Shown in pieces: positions 34,116-44,199 of a stretch of 64,000 nucleotides of DNA. This DNA comes from Labia minor (taxonomy: Eukaryota > Arthropoda > Insecta > Dermaptera > Spongiphoridae): positions 61,502,501-61,566,500 of the forward strand of contig OY720349.1 in assembly GCA_963082975.1 (NCBI GenBank). Reading direction: 5' to 3'. How positions within the stretch are numbered: position 1 is the first letter of the stretch; every line of letters starts with the position of its first letter. The position numbers and the translations under genes were made by a program. The notes under the pieces were generated by a model. The model was not told the DNA's origin, searched no databases, and was given only the letters and a program-made list of their open reading frames with translations.

Positions 34116-35435
34116 TATGAATCACTTATCAATTTTTTACTCCCTTTTTTCATCCAGAGTAGATTATTTAGAGGCTCCCCTCCATATAAATGCATTCCTG
34201 AGGGATTTTCGAAGAAAAAAAATTGTGAAATTATAACATTTTCAGTTACAGAATTAATATAATATAATAATTTTGAAATATTGGGCTAATATAATTGAAC
34301 TCAAATGTTTAAGCTATGATTTACGACGGTAATTCAAATCGATCACCAATCCAAAAATTTAAAAATTGATTAAAAAGCCATTGAAAATAAATATTTGAAA
34401 AAATAAAAATGCCAATTTCCTTAAATAAACATAAATATTCAATAAAATATAAAATGGGGCGTTGTTGTCGGGCAATGGTAATGGCCTTTCTCAACCGGTT
34501 GAGTGCTATGGCGTTTACATTTTTCCGTCACTGTACATAAAATTAATAAATAAATGAATAAATAATTATTATAGTTACAATCATTTTTAAAATACCAGCA
34601 ATCAAATTAATGAAAATATAAGAATGAAATAGAAAATGTAATATAGATAGGTTAGATAGAATAGAAAGATTACAAAAGTACATATATGTATTTTCAATGT
34701 ATTTATGATATATATATATATATGAAAATATAAGATTGCCATGATATCAAACAATATGGGTTGTATTGAATAGAGGACTGACACTATTTGTTTGTGATAC
34801 CTTTGTAACATATGTCAAGTTTGTCATCCCCTCCTCCATCCCCACCGCACCACCTTCTTATTCTTTTTTCTTCATTTTGTTTGGCAATTCCATGGAGAAG
34901 TATAAAGTGATATTTTTTTTATGTTATAATTTATGACAAGGTATTAAAAAATTATAAAAATCTCTGATTATAAATATTATTATCTAAGTAAATATTTATT
35001 TATTCTTTCTATTTGATTTTTTCGTTTTTGTTGTGAACAATTATTAAAGTTGACCTGGTAGGGGAAATGTTACTTTTGTTCTCATCGGAGAAATGTCACT
35101 TGTATACCACTGATAAGGACTTGGCCTTTTGGATTCGCACAACAACACTTGATAAAGCATCTAGAATTAGGGGATGATTCATCATCACTTTATAATAAAA
35201 TTTAATTAATGTTCAAATCTGATTGATTAACTCAAATGAATGAATGAGAAATAAATGGAGAACTCTACTTAAGTACTATTCATCAGATCCGATTTGCAAA
35301 ATAATTATATTGTTGGAATTATCTTTGGTTGGGTGATTCGATTAGAACTTCTCTTTAATTTATATTAATATTTAAATAATATATATGATCTTCTATTAAA
35401 ATAGTACATTAATAATAGACTCTTTTCTTATTTTT
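34116..35435. other. AT-rich stretch without recognised genes
   Basis: A plus frame at about 35034-35178 (HLYTTDKDLAFWIRTTTLDK) is open but lacks supporting signals. (TA)n near 34710. No repeat family recognised. Confidence 0.4.
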
Positions 35436-35705
35436 ACCGACCGACGATAGGAAGGGAGGGTATTGTTTTCGCACTAAATTTCACATGTGGAGATTTTTAC
35501 ATACGTATCTCCACGAATCATGCATTTTGTTAACAGAAAAAAGTATTTTCAGTATGATATTTGTCCGTCCGTCTGTGTCTCCGTATAGATATGTACAGCT
35601 TGAGCGGCTCAACAGATTTTGATAAAATTTGGTATACTTACTTAATACATCAGTAACATGAATTTATCAACTTTTAGTATATCCGAAAATCGGAAGTGGT
35701 AGTTT
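35436..35705 (+). repeat. HINE-C 5' half
   Basis: Begins ACCGACCGACGATAGGAAGG and follows the family through the GTCCGTCCGTC tract to GGAAGTGGTAGT, where similarity stops. No 3' hairpin. Confidence 0.8.
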
Positions 35706-36114
35706 ACAAAGTATTAATTTTATATTCACTGTCGGAAATTTTTCACTTAAAATATAGTAGTAATTAATAATTGAGTAATTAAACTAATACTTTCTACCCA
35801 AAAATGATTTTTAATAAAAAATCGATATATGTAATATTTCTACACTGATGGAATACTAGCGTTAAATCAATTCAGAGAAAAAAAATAAAGGATTTAAAAA
35901 TTTTAAACTTACGCAAAATACCTAATTCTCCCGGCCCAATGACGCAGCCAGCGTGCGAGCTGCGACTATGTACCTAGCGCTCGCTTCCCATACATCCGCC
36001 TGGGGTTTAAACATAATAATAATATATATGTATGTATAGGTCAAATTAAAAATGATATAAAATTTAATTCGACCCTTATCCATTATTATTACTTTAAACT
36101 AACTGGTGAAATAA

Positions 36115-36115
<1 letters not shown>
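35706..36115. other. spacer with a small GC-rich patch
   Basis: 35930-36005 is GC-rich. On the minus strand it abuts a possible donor (TTTTGC/GTAAGT at about 35912-35922), so it may be a short exon, but no frame is convincing. (AT)n at 36118-36150 is the target tract of the LTR element. Confidence 0.3.
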
Positions 36116-36150
<35 letters not shown>

Positions 36151-36157
<7 letters not shown>

Positions 36158-36388
36158 GGTATTACTTAATAAAATAAATACTTAACAAACAAAATTAACA
36201 ATCTTTAATCGTAAATAAACATAAACATAAATCGTCCGTTATATTCATCTGCAAACATAAGAATGGACCGCAACATAAAACAACCACCGGTCGCAAGTAT
36301 CGTAACATAGAGGTCGCTTACATAGCCTTCACACAGCGCCCTCACTTAACTTAAACTTTAAATGACATAATTTAAATTATTTCCTACA
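36151..36388 (-). repeat. 3' LTR
   Basis: Identical by eye to 38864-39101. Its inner boundary (36388) is followed on the plus strand by GTTTCGGCCTTCCTG, the complement of the presumed polypurine region. Confidence 0.93.
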
Positions 36389-36567
36389 GTTTCGGCCTTC
36401 CTGACATCAATCGACCTCGATTGTTTATTAATCACTTAAAATAAAAGTTTAACAAATAAAAACATTATAATACTTATTACTTTAGATTCACAATTCATAC
36501 ACAATTCATTACAATATCACTTTTTTTCTATTATTTACTTAATTAGATGAATTACAAATCATGGAAA

Positions 36568-38799
36568 TCATTGAAGAAGTTCACGCTCTGACAAGTTCAC
36601 TTCAGAATTAATATTTCCAGGCAACCAAGGCCTGATTCTAGAAACATCATAAGTTCCCTTAAAAGGGAATCGCGAATGCTGAAATCCCTGTATGTCTCTC
36701 AATATGTACCTATCATTTGGTAAAACGGTTTCCTTAATTGTATCTTCTTTAAATTTTTTCTTTTTCTTTTTCACTTGAATAATATCATTTTGTAATTGTT
36801 TGTCGAGTTTAATTAAATTATTATATTGTTCATTTAGCTTGTCACTATTTACTTTCAATTTATCATAAATTTTATTTAAAGATTGAGTTTCTTTCATTAT
36901 TTTGTTTTTACCATCTTGTAATTCTTTTAATTTTTCTAAAATAATTTCATTTTCTTTTTTTAAAATATTTATTGACTCTTCTAATTCTTCAATGGTATTT
37001 TTATTAATAAATAAATATTTTTGAAATAATACATTTTTCATCATAATAATTTCATTTTCTACACATTTTTTGGAATTAAAATTTTTCGATAAGCAATCTA
37101 ATTTAGTTTTATATTGAGCGGACATACCAGGATTTACGACATAATTTAAATCATTACCTTCGAATAAATCTTGATCTATTAATAATAATTCAGCTACTGA
37201 GGTGGACTCGTCAGTGTTCCCTTCTTCTATTTTTTTAGATATTTTCAATTGGCCATTAAATTCTACTTTCACTCCTGGAGAAAATATAAAGTTTCTTCCT
37301 AAAAGCAAATCATGACTCATAGTGTGATCTGGAACTACATGAAACAGAATTGAGAACAATTGATTATTTATATAACATTTAGTTTCAAAAATACATAAAA
37401 TTTTCAATGTCGAAGAATTAATTCCAATAAATTTTTTTGAATCTAAATATGGTTTTCTTAATGAACTAGGCACCAAATAAGATTTGATGATATTAATAGG
37501 GCTACCCGTATCAATCATTCCATTTGCTTTTACCGAACTTGAGCCATTTTCGTAAATAAGTTTAGTTTCCACGTCGCAATCGGTTTTGGTATCCACTAAA
37601 TACGTAGATGAAGGTGTAGATGTTGAAGATTTGTTTTCTTCCCTCCTATACATTGGTTTCGATGGACAGTTTTGGCTTATGTGTCCCATAACTCCGCATG
37701 TAAAACATGAACCAGGGGCCCTTTTAGACTTCCAGCATTGAGAGACAAGGTGTCCAATTTTATTGCAATTAAAACATCTCTTCTCCGCACTTTGAATGTT
37801 AACTGTTTTAATGGCACTGGGTGGATACTTTTTCTCGGGCTCATACTTCTTTGTTGTTTTTCGCTCCGAGTCTAATATTTCTTGGTAAATATTTAATTTT
37901 TCTTTAAATTCTCGGATATCTTTCGCTCCATAAAGAATAATTTTATTTGCCTTGGTGTCGGGAATACCCTCAATTATATATTGCATGAGGGATTTATTAT
38001 CAATATTACCCTTCTCTGCAATTTCCTTCATAATAATAAAATATTCCCGCACTGTTTCTTCCTTTCTCATGGTTCTTAAATTTAATTGTTTATGAATATC
38101 AGCAGGACTTACTTGTTTTTTGAATTCTTGAAGCAAGATTTCTTTCATAATCTTCCAAGAATTTATCTGCTTTTCAGAATTAATAAACCTTTTAGCAAGG
38201 CCCTCTAATTTCTTTTTTGCATAAACTTGCTTTTGCAAATCAGACCAATTAAATAAAATGGCATTTTCCTCAAAATCTCGAATAAATTTTTCTATCGAGT
38301 AATCATTGGTGCCATTGAAAGGAGATATGGTATCCTCTATGTCTCTAAAATTGAAAGAAAAATTATTATTATAACTCTGAAAACTAACCTCCGATGCCGT
38401 TTCGTGATATTGTGTTCTTTCCATTTCAGATTCATAATAATTTTGTTGATTAACATTTTCATTTTTATTTTCCCTCAGTTCTTCTATATTATCAAAATTC
38501 ACCAAAGCAGACTGGATTCGAGTTGCCAGTTCTAGAGAGGTTCCATCTGTTTCGAGGGTTAATAAATAAGCACATGCTTTCAATTTTTCTTCAGAAAAAG
38601 AGGAAGCCATTTTTCCAACTGCCGTAATAAAGGTCTCCGAATCTTCTTCAATATCGTTGAATCCTTCAAATTTTAATATTTTCTTGCGGTTGAGTCTTGA
38701 ATCGGATCCAAACACAATATTATTCAACACGTGCACTTCTTCTCTAGAAGCATCAAAAATCCTTTGTTTAATTCCAGGAAATGCTTCAAGCGTTGCCAT
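36568..38799 (-). CDS. Gag-retropepsin polyprotein with coiled coil replacing Pol core
   Basis: An intact 743-codon ORF from the first ATG (38799) downstream of the 5' LTR. Residues about 155-310 are a Ty3-type Gag capsid domain (FNGTNDYSIEKFIRDFEENA; IIEGIPDTKANKIILYGAKD). Two CCHC zinc knuckles follow: C342, C345, H350, C355 and C365, C368, H373, C378. A retropepsin spans roughly 410-520, with catalytic DTGSP at 430-434 and HDLLLGR at 496-502. Residues 525-575 look like the start of the protease-RT linker. A lysine/glutamate-rich coiled coil then covers about 575-688, where reverse transcriptase, RNase H and integrase core would be. Residues 692-726 (LPNDRYILRDIQGFQ, YDVSRIRPWL) match the C-terminal tail of Ty3-type Pol. 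The product could assemble and process particles but not copy or integrate DNA. Confidence 0.92.
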   Translation of the reverse strand: MATLEAFPGIKQRIFDASREEVHVLNNIVFGSDSRLNRKKILKFEGFNDIEEDSETFITAVGKMASSFSEEKLKACAYLLTLETDGTSLELATRIQSALVNFDNIEELRENKNENVNQQNYYESEMERTQYHETASEVSFQSYNNNFSFNFRDIEDTISPFNGTNDYSIEKFIRDFEENAILFNWSDLQKQVYAKKKLEGLAKRFINSEKQINSWKIMKEILLQEFKKQVSPADIHKQLNLRTMRKEETVREYFIIMKEIAEKGNIDNKSLMQYIIEGIPDTKANKIILYGAKDIREFKEKLNIYQEILDSERKTTKKYEPEKKYPPSAIKTVNIQSAEKRCFNCNKIGHLVSQCWKSKRAPGSCFTCGVMGHISQNCPSKPMYRREENKSSTSTPSSTYLVDTKTDCDVETKLIYENGSSSVKANGMIDTGSPINIIKSYLVPSSLRKPYLDSKKFIGINSSTLKILCIFETKCYINNQLFSILFHVVPDHTMSHDLLLGRNFIFSPGVKVEFNGQLKISKKIEEGNTDESTSVAELLLIDQDLFEGNDLNYVVNPGMSAQYKTKLDCLSKNFNSKKCVENEIIMMKNVLFQKYLFINKNTIEELEESINILKKENEIILEKLKELQDGKNKIMKETQSLNKIYDKLKVNSDKLNEQYNNLIKLDKQLQNDIIQVKKKKKKFKEDTIKETVLPNDRYILRDIQGFQHSRFPFKGTYDVSRIRPWLPGNINSEVNLSERELLQ

Positions 38800-38863
38800 A
38801 ATAAATTGAAATATTCAATATTCTTAATTCGTAAAAAATTGTTCTCACCCCACACCTGAGATA

Positions 38864-39098
38864 ATTATAGGGTATTACTTAATAAAATAAATACTTAACA
38901 AACAAAATTAACAATCTTTAATCGTAAATAAACATAAACATAAATCGTCCGTTATATTCATCTGCAAACATAAGAATGGACCGCAACATAAAACAACCAC
39001 CGGTCGCAAGTATCGTAACATAGAGGTCGCTTACATAGCCTTCACACAGCGCCCTCACTTAACTTAAACTTTAAATGACATAATTTAAATTATTTCCT

Positions 39099-39101
<3 letters not shown>
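38864..39101 (-). promoter_or_regulatory. 5' LTR, presumed promoter
   Basis: The copy upstream of the ORF on the minus strand; by analogy with LTR elements it should hold the promoter and transcript start. It lies 65 bp from the ORF ATG. No individual promoter motif is assigned. Confidence 0.85.
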
Positions 39102-39136
<35 letters not shown>

Positions 39137-39156
39137 GTTGTTTTTAATTATTTTTA

Positions 39157-39190
39157 AATCGTCGGTTGATTCTTTGCCTGGCCACAACTA
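39157..39190 (+). repeat. HINE-C 3'-end remnant
   Basis: AAATCGTCGGTTGATTC followed by GCCTGGCCACAAC is a decayed version of the family 3' inverted repeat plus hairpin. The rest of that copy is absent; the LTR element inserted just to its left. Confidence 0.5.
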
Positions 39191-39710
39191 ATTTTTATGT
39201 TAGTTTTCAGTTGGTTACAAACTTATTTTTCTTAAAATCTCTAAAACATAAATTTTTATACTCTTTTGGAATTTATAACATAAACATACGGATAATAAAT
39301 TTTTGAAAAATTCAAATTCTCATTCGTTTGTCTATCTCAAGGACTCTAGGATCCCGAAAACTCTTTAGTGCATATCCATACAATTTTAACTCCTTTAATT
39401 ATATATTAATTTAATATTCTTGTTATACCCCCCCCATTAATTAGTTTAGCTGTAAATATGTAGTTCTTTATTCTCTCTAACCCATTTCTTAATATCTTAA
39501 TATTCTAATTATAAATCAAATATGAAGATATATATTTTTATTAAAGTCATGAAAATATAATTTTAAAATCTTTTTAAACCTTATTATTTAACTATTTTTC
39601 TAGTTAAATATTATTAATAATAGACAAATCATTAATTGGCTGTAACTTTATTTATTTTTTAAATACCTTTAGTGCTTTAGTTTATGGTAAATTCATTCGT
39701 TTAAAATTAA
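39191..39710. other. AT-rich non-coding stretch
   Basis: No gene or repeat family recognised. Confidence 0.4.
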
Positions 39711-40193
39711 ATCTATCTATCTCTGTGGCTCTACGGAACTCGGAAGTTCTTGGCCGCAGCAACCACACTTCTCCAAGTATTCCTATTCTGAGCGACAACC
39801 CTCCAATCCCCAACCTCTCCCGTCTCTATCACGTCCCTTCCCACATTATCCACCCCCCCGCGTCCTTGGTCTTCCAAGCGGACGTTTCCCAATCGGTCTC
39901 CCCACCAATATATTTTTCGCCATTCTTTCCTCTCCCATTCTAACCACGTGCCCTACCCATCGCAGCCTTCTCGATTTTATAATTCTAACTAAATCTGGAG
40001 ATGCATAGATGTCATGCAATTCCTCGTTATGCAGTCTCCGCCATTCCCCGGTGACTTCATTTTTCTTTGGCTTATAAATGCTGCGAAGAATCCAATTCTT
40101 AAATACTCTAAATCTACTCTCGTCTCCTAAGATCTTAGACCATGCCTCAAACCCATACAATACAACTGGCAAAATAATTGTTTTATATAACAT
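39711..40193 (-). pseudogene. RTE-type LINE 3' end with (TCTA)n tail
   Basis: The minus strand encodes the C-terminal region of an RTE-clade reverse transcriptase: LPVVLYGFEAWS, RFRVFKNWILRSIY, GEWRRLHNEELHDIYASPDL, KSRRLRWVGHVVRMGEERMA, GRPIGKRPLGRPRTR. After one frameshift near 39850 it ends GDWRVVAQNRNTWRSVVAAA-KNFRVP at the stop codon (39733-39731). A (TCTA)n tail at 39711-39724 marks the LINE 3' end. The 5' end is truncated near 40193, as usual for LINE insertions. Dead as an enzyme, but one of the better preserved RTE copies here. Confidence 0.85.
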
Positions 40194-41100
40194 TAAATGA
40201 TAAGTCAGGATATTTATTGCTATTGATTTAATAATTAATTCTTGATAGATTTAACGTATTTTATAAAATAAAATGCAATAAGTTATTATCTTTCAATGAG
40301 TAAGTTTGGAAGGCAATTTTTCCAATAGAGGGTTCCCATTTAGCTGAGTAGTATTTTTTTTAGCCCTAACGGCTAATTCATTCAAATTGTTTATATTTAA
40401 TTAATTACCCTATGTCAACAGGAACGTTGATTTAAAAATTCTTTCTTCTCTTTCATTTTCTATGTTTGAAATTAGGGAATTGGGTTAGAATAATTTATCT
40501 GTCCTCTAACGAATATTTTTCCTTGAAATTTTACCGATTGATTTTTAAGAATGACTTTAGCCAGATCGCCAATTTTTTCACTGAGTTTTATTTCACATGC
40601 AACTTCACACAAATCAAATATAGCAATTGGGTTAATTTGAAAAATACCTTCAGTTCTTTTGATCCTATCTAATTTGTTATTATTATTATTATTGTAATGA
40701 GATGAATTTATACTTCCATACTCTTAGTCAGTAAAGACTGATAATAATAGGTTACCCTCCCCAAAATTAAATAAATAAAAAAAAAGAGAAAAATATAATA
40801 TCTTTTTTAATACATTAAATACGGATATTAGAGAAATAATTTATATATATATATTCAAGGGCTTTGATATCAATGTGAATTAATTAATGTAAAAAGGGAA
40901 AAATTAAGAGGTTGAGGGTAAATTGTTCTCTATATAAGTAATCAAATCTCCATACGACTGATCAATTAAATTAATTAATGTTATGCAAACAAACAATCAA
41001 AAAGGGAAGACACTGTTTTCTAATTCAATTAAAACGAAATTTTTATTTGATCTTATAATTGAAATTTTATAACAGGAAAGCCTATTAAAATTCAAATAAA
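40194..41100. other. AT-rich non-coding stretch
   Basis: (ATT)n at 40679-40694. The open frame at 40466-40672 has no motif. No gene is supported. Confidence 0.4.
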
Positions 41101-41142
41101 AGCTTCTTTTTTTGTTTTAACATTCGTATTGTTTTTAAATAG

Positions 41143-41243
41143 ACTATGGTTGGATTTTTATGCGAAAAGTGTTGGAGGAGGCGGAAGAGCTTTTCAACTC
41201 CGTGCCGACATCTACTAAGAGTTCTTTGGTTTCTCCATGCTAA
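41143..41243 (+). other. candidate terminal coding exon of an unidentified host gene
   Basis: A strong-looking acceptor, a long pyrimidine-rich run from 41104 ending TTGTTTTTAAATAG at 41142, precedes a short stretch with near-balanced base composition. In the frame of the ATG at 41160 it reads YGWIFMRKVLEEAEELFNSV then PTSTKSSLVSPC and stops at TAA (41241-41243). AATAAA follows directly (41242-41247). Splice signal, base composition, amphipathic residues and polyadenylation motif agree with a last exon of 33 codons. I do not recognise the protein, and the upstream exons are not identified. Confidence 0.35.
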
Positions 41244-41559
41244 TAAAAAAAATAATGCCCAGTGTTTATGTCTATTTTCTCAGACTTAATGTTGTTTTCA
41301 GTTAAAAATTGTTATTGGCCATAAATTCAGGTAAATGTATTGTTTTATACAACTAGATACCTCTAGTAATAGTCAATATTTAAATTTTTAAGCTTTCTTT
41401 TATAAATTTTTACATAAATTATACTTTACTTTATTAAAATTAAATGGATATTTATAATTAAGAGAGTATTGGTATATATATTTATTTATTTATAAAATAC
41501 TAACTATATAAATTTGTTTTTCTTACCTTTTAATAATCAATTATTTCTCTAAAAAAAAT
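41244..41559. other. AT-rich spacer
   Basis: No gene or repeat recognised; possibly 3' flank of the candidate exon. Confidence 0.35.
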
Positions 41560-42179
41560 CGGGAGTGTCCTCCCCTAGACTTTCCCGCATATAAATAGGT
41601 AATTAGGTTATTATTATTATGTTTTAACAACAATAAAAATAAACAAACTAATTAATTTAAATTATAAAGTAAAATGGCTTAACACTCTATTATATATATT
41701 TATAATTTACACCTAACGCTACTTGTATAGGTAAAATGTCACTTCCGGTGGTCAGATCATGATGAAATTTGGTATCTGAATTTTTTCCATATTTTTAAAT
41801 CTATATACAAAATAGGAAGCAAATATCTCGAAGCAAACTGGTACTTTACTTGAAAGGTAAACGCAACCAGTGTAGGTAAAGTACCACTTTCGGTTAACCG
41901 ATTTTGACGAAATTTTGATAGAAATCTACAAACTGTGAATAATATCGGTGTACCAAATTTGGAAGTCCTAGCTTGGTTAATTTCTGAGTAAATTTGCTCA
42001 CAGACAAACATTACATACTTCCATACATCCGTACATACGCACACACAGACATAATTCGAAAAATGGTATTTTCCGACTCAGGGAGATCTAAAACGTCAAG
42101 ATCTATCGAAATCTCGAAGTCGAAATTTTTGACGATTCCAATACTTCCCTTATACCTTATAGGAATTATGCGGGAAAGT
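41560..42179 (-). mobile_element. HINE-B, second Helentron-like family
   Basis: The minus strand starts ACTTTCCCGC (42179-42170) and carries the inverse GCGGGAAAGT at 41588-41579. It ends in the hairpin GGGAGGACACTCCC (41574-41561) followed by a T-run. A GTCTGTGTGTGCG tract sits in the same relative place as the (TG)n of HINE-A. The order of blocks after the 5' end (AGTATTGGAATCGTC, AAATTTCGACTTCGAG) parallels HINE-A, but the sequence is clearly diverged, so it is a sister family. Non-coding. Confidence 0.75.
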
Positions 42180-42990
42180 AAAAACAAGACAATAATTTGA
42201 GTCAAACAATTTTTTTTAATTGATACATTCCTGATTGAAATCAAATAATCATGAAAATGCTAAAATAGTAAAAATTCTTCTTTTTGTAAGGAAAGTTTTA
42301 TTTTTTTTTATTCAAATATTGTATAGAAAAAAGGGACCTATACTACTTGTATATTAATTTTTATTTCTTTTTTAAAATGTCGATTTTAAATAAATTGTAA
42401 AGTATTAGATTCAAAATATGTATTGAAGTACGTATCAAATAGAGTTAAGATGATAAACTAAAGAAGGAATGATAGATTGTATAAAAGATATTGGATTTTT
42501 GTGTTAAAATTTTTTTCATCTAAAGAAGCACTTCAATGTCTACCACTACTAGTCCTTTGTTCATGAATTCTTGTATCAATATTGATATTATCTTTTATTC
42601 AACACACCAAAGGAAAGATAATTTTTGAATACCTCTTCATTTATAATACAATTTGTTACTCATTTATTATAAAGAAATTTAGTTGATTCCACTTATCCAT
42701 CTTTTGTTAAATTTTACCTCTCATGGATTTATAAATTTAAGATACCCCAAAAGTCCAAAGTTTTTGCTTTCTAAGAAATGTTCGAAATTCACTAATATTA
42801 AAATTGAATATATATACATATATATATATATATATACATATAATTATTAATAATTATTATATTCTATTATTTTTTTCTATATATTTATTATTCTATTAAT
42901 TTTTGAGGTGTTGATTATTTTTTTTAGAACTGGGTACATGAGAACCTATGGTTTAAAGTATACAATAAAAAGTTTATTAATATTCAATTA
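42180..42990. other. AT-rich non-coding stretch
   Basis: (TA)n near 42810-42840. No gene or repeat family recognised. Confidence 0.4.
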
Positions 42991-44178
42991 CTAGCTGCTT
43001 CGAGCGCCTTCGGCGCTCTCCACACCTAGACGGGGGCTCCGCCCCCTGTACCCCCCGAGTGTCCCTATTCTGAGCTATAAGCATCTAACTCCTACCCTGT
43101 CCCATCTCTCTCACGTTCCTTCCTACATTGTCCGCCCTGTTCACAATTGGTCTTCCAAACGGACGTTTTCCAATCGAACTCCCCACCAATATATTTTTCC
43201 TCTCCCATTCTAGCCATGTGCCCTGCCGATCCCAGCCTTCTCGCTTTTATAACCCTAACTATATCTAGAGATGCATAGAGGTCATGCAATTCCTTGTTAT
43301 GCAGTCTCCGCCATTCCCCGGTGTCCTCATCTTTCTTTGGCCCATAAATGCTGGGAAGAATCCTATTCTCAAATACTCTGAATCTACTCTCATCTCCCAG
43401 GGTTATAGACCATGCCTCCCACCCATATAATACAATTAATAATTTAATAATTTTGATCCCCTTTGATAATAATTTCCAGATTGCAACCTCGATTTAAATT
43501 CTTTGCAAATATTATTCTCTCTGATACTAATTATTTTGTCTTATCACTATTAATTTCAAACCCCATCAATTTTCCTGTCTCAATTAATTTTTTTATGCTA
43601 CTTTAAATGTTATTAATTTATTTAAAAAAAAATCAGAGTAAACAAAATAAAAATAAAATATAAAATTAGCATAACACTAAACTACTATAAAAATAATATT
43701 AAAAAATATATTATATATTAAAATCTTACGTGAAAATCCAATTATGAGATCAAATTTTCTTAATTAAAATAATTTACTCACATAATCTTAAAAATAGATA
43801 GTATTAAATTATAGCCGTAATGTGAATGTTTTCAAAGTTTAAAAGGCCAATAAGATCAATTGAGATATTGTAAATATCAATAGATATATAGAAAGATTTT
43901 TATCTGCACATTGCTCAGAATTTAAATTACCGCCAAATTATCGCCACCAGAGCCTCTATGATCTAGTATGGTAACTAAACTATTTTTAATTAATTATTCT
44001 TTATAATTTTTTTAAAATTTTTCTAATTAAAAAATCGAAAATCGGGCTTCGAGGTCTGGTGGCCAGCCCCTTTGTGCTTCCGTGTAAAAAATTCCATGTC
44101 CCTGCGTGCGATAGGTTTGCCTGGAGAGCTCGGTCAGACAAACAGACACACACATTACACTTGCTTTATTATTATAGA
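42991..44178 (-). mobile_element. non-autonomous Helitron carrying RTE sequence, copy 2
   Basis: The 1188-bp minus-strand element starts A/TC (44178-44177) with TATAATAATAAAGCAAGTG. It ends with the perfect hairpin GAGCGCC-GAA-GGCGCTC (43001-43017), then GAAGCAG, then CTAG (42994-42991) before T. TC start, a 3' hairpin shortly before CTAG, and insertion between A and T without duplication are the defining Helitron marks. Closely similar throughout to copy 1 at 10338-11512, with an intact hairpin, so this copy is younger or better preserved. No helicase is encoded. Confidence 0.92.
43060..43445 (-). pseudogene. captured RTE reverse-transcriptase fragment
   Basis: The same captured segment as in copy 1: RFRVFENRIL-type residues, GEWRRLHNKELHDLYASLDI, VRVIKARRL and AGHMARMGEE, with frameshifts. 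It stops short of the RTE C-terminus. Further traces of the RT domain (KLMGFEIN-type) continue to about 43590. Confidence 0.75.
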
Positions 44179-44199
44179 TTAAAGCTTTGGTGGTTGTTT

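Larger units (their letters stand above)
36151..39101 (-). mobile_element. recent non-autonomous Ty3-like LTR retrotransposon (Gag-protease only)
   Basis: 2951 bp between two direct LTRs (36151-36388 and 38864-39101) with no difference over 238 bp by eye. Transcription is on the minus strand, so 38864-39101 is the 5' LTR; on that strand LTRs begin TGTAGGAAAT and end ACCCTATAAT. The sole ORF is 36568-38799. It stands in an (AT)n tract on both sides, which hides the target duplication. A purine-rich run (AGGAAGGCCGAAAC) precedes the 3' LTR. A possible primer site (TGGGGTGAGAAC) starts about 11 bases inside the 5' LTR. Reverse transcriptase, RNase H and the integrase core are absent, so mobility must depend on a related autonomous element. 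Confidence 0.93.

Noticed and set aside
35034..35178. Plus frame reading HLYTTDKDLAFWIRTTTLDK
   Set aside because: Protein-like but short, with no splice or start context. Kept only as a weak possibility within the AT-rich stretch.
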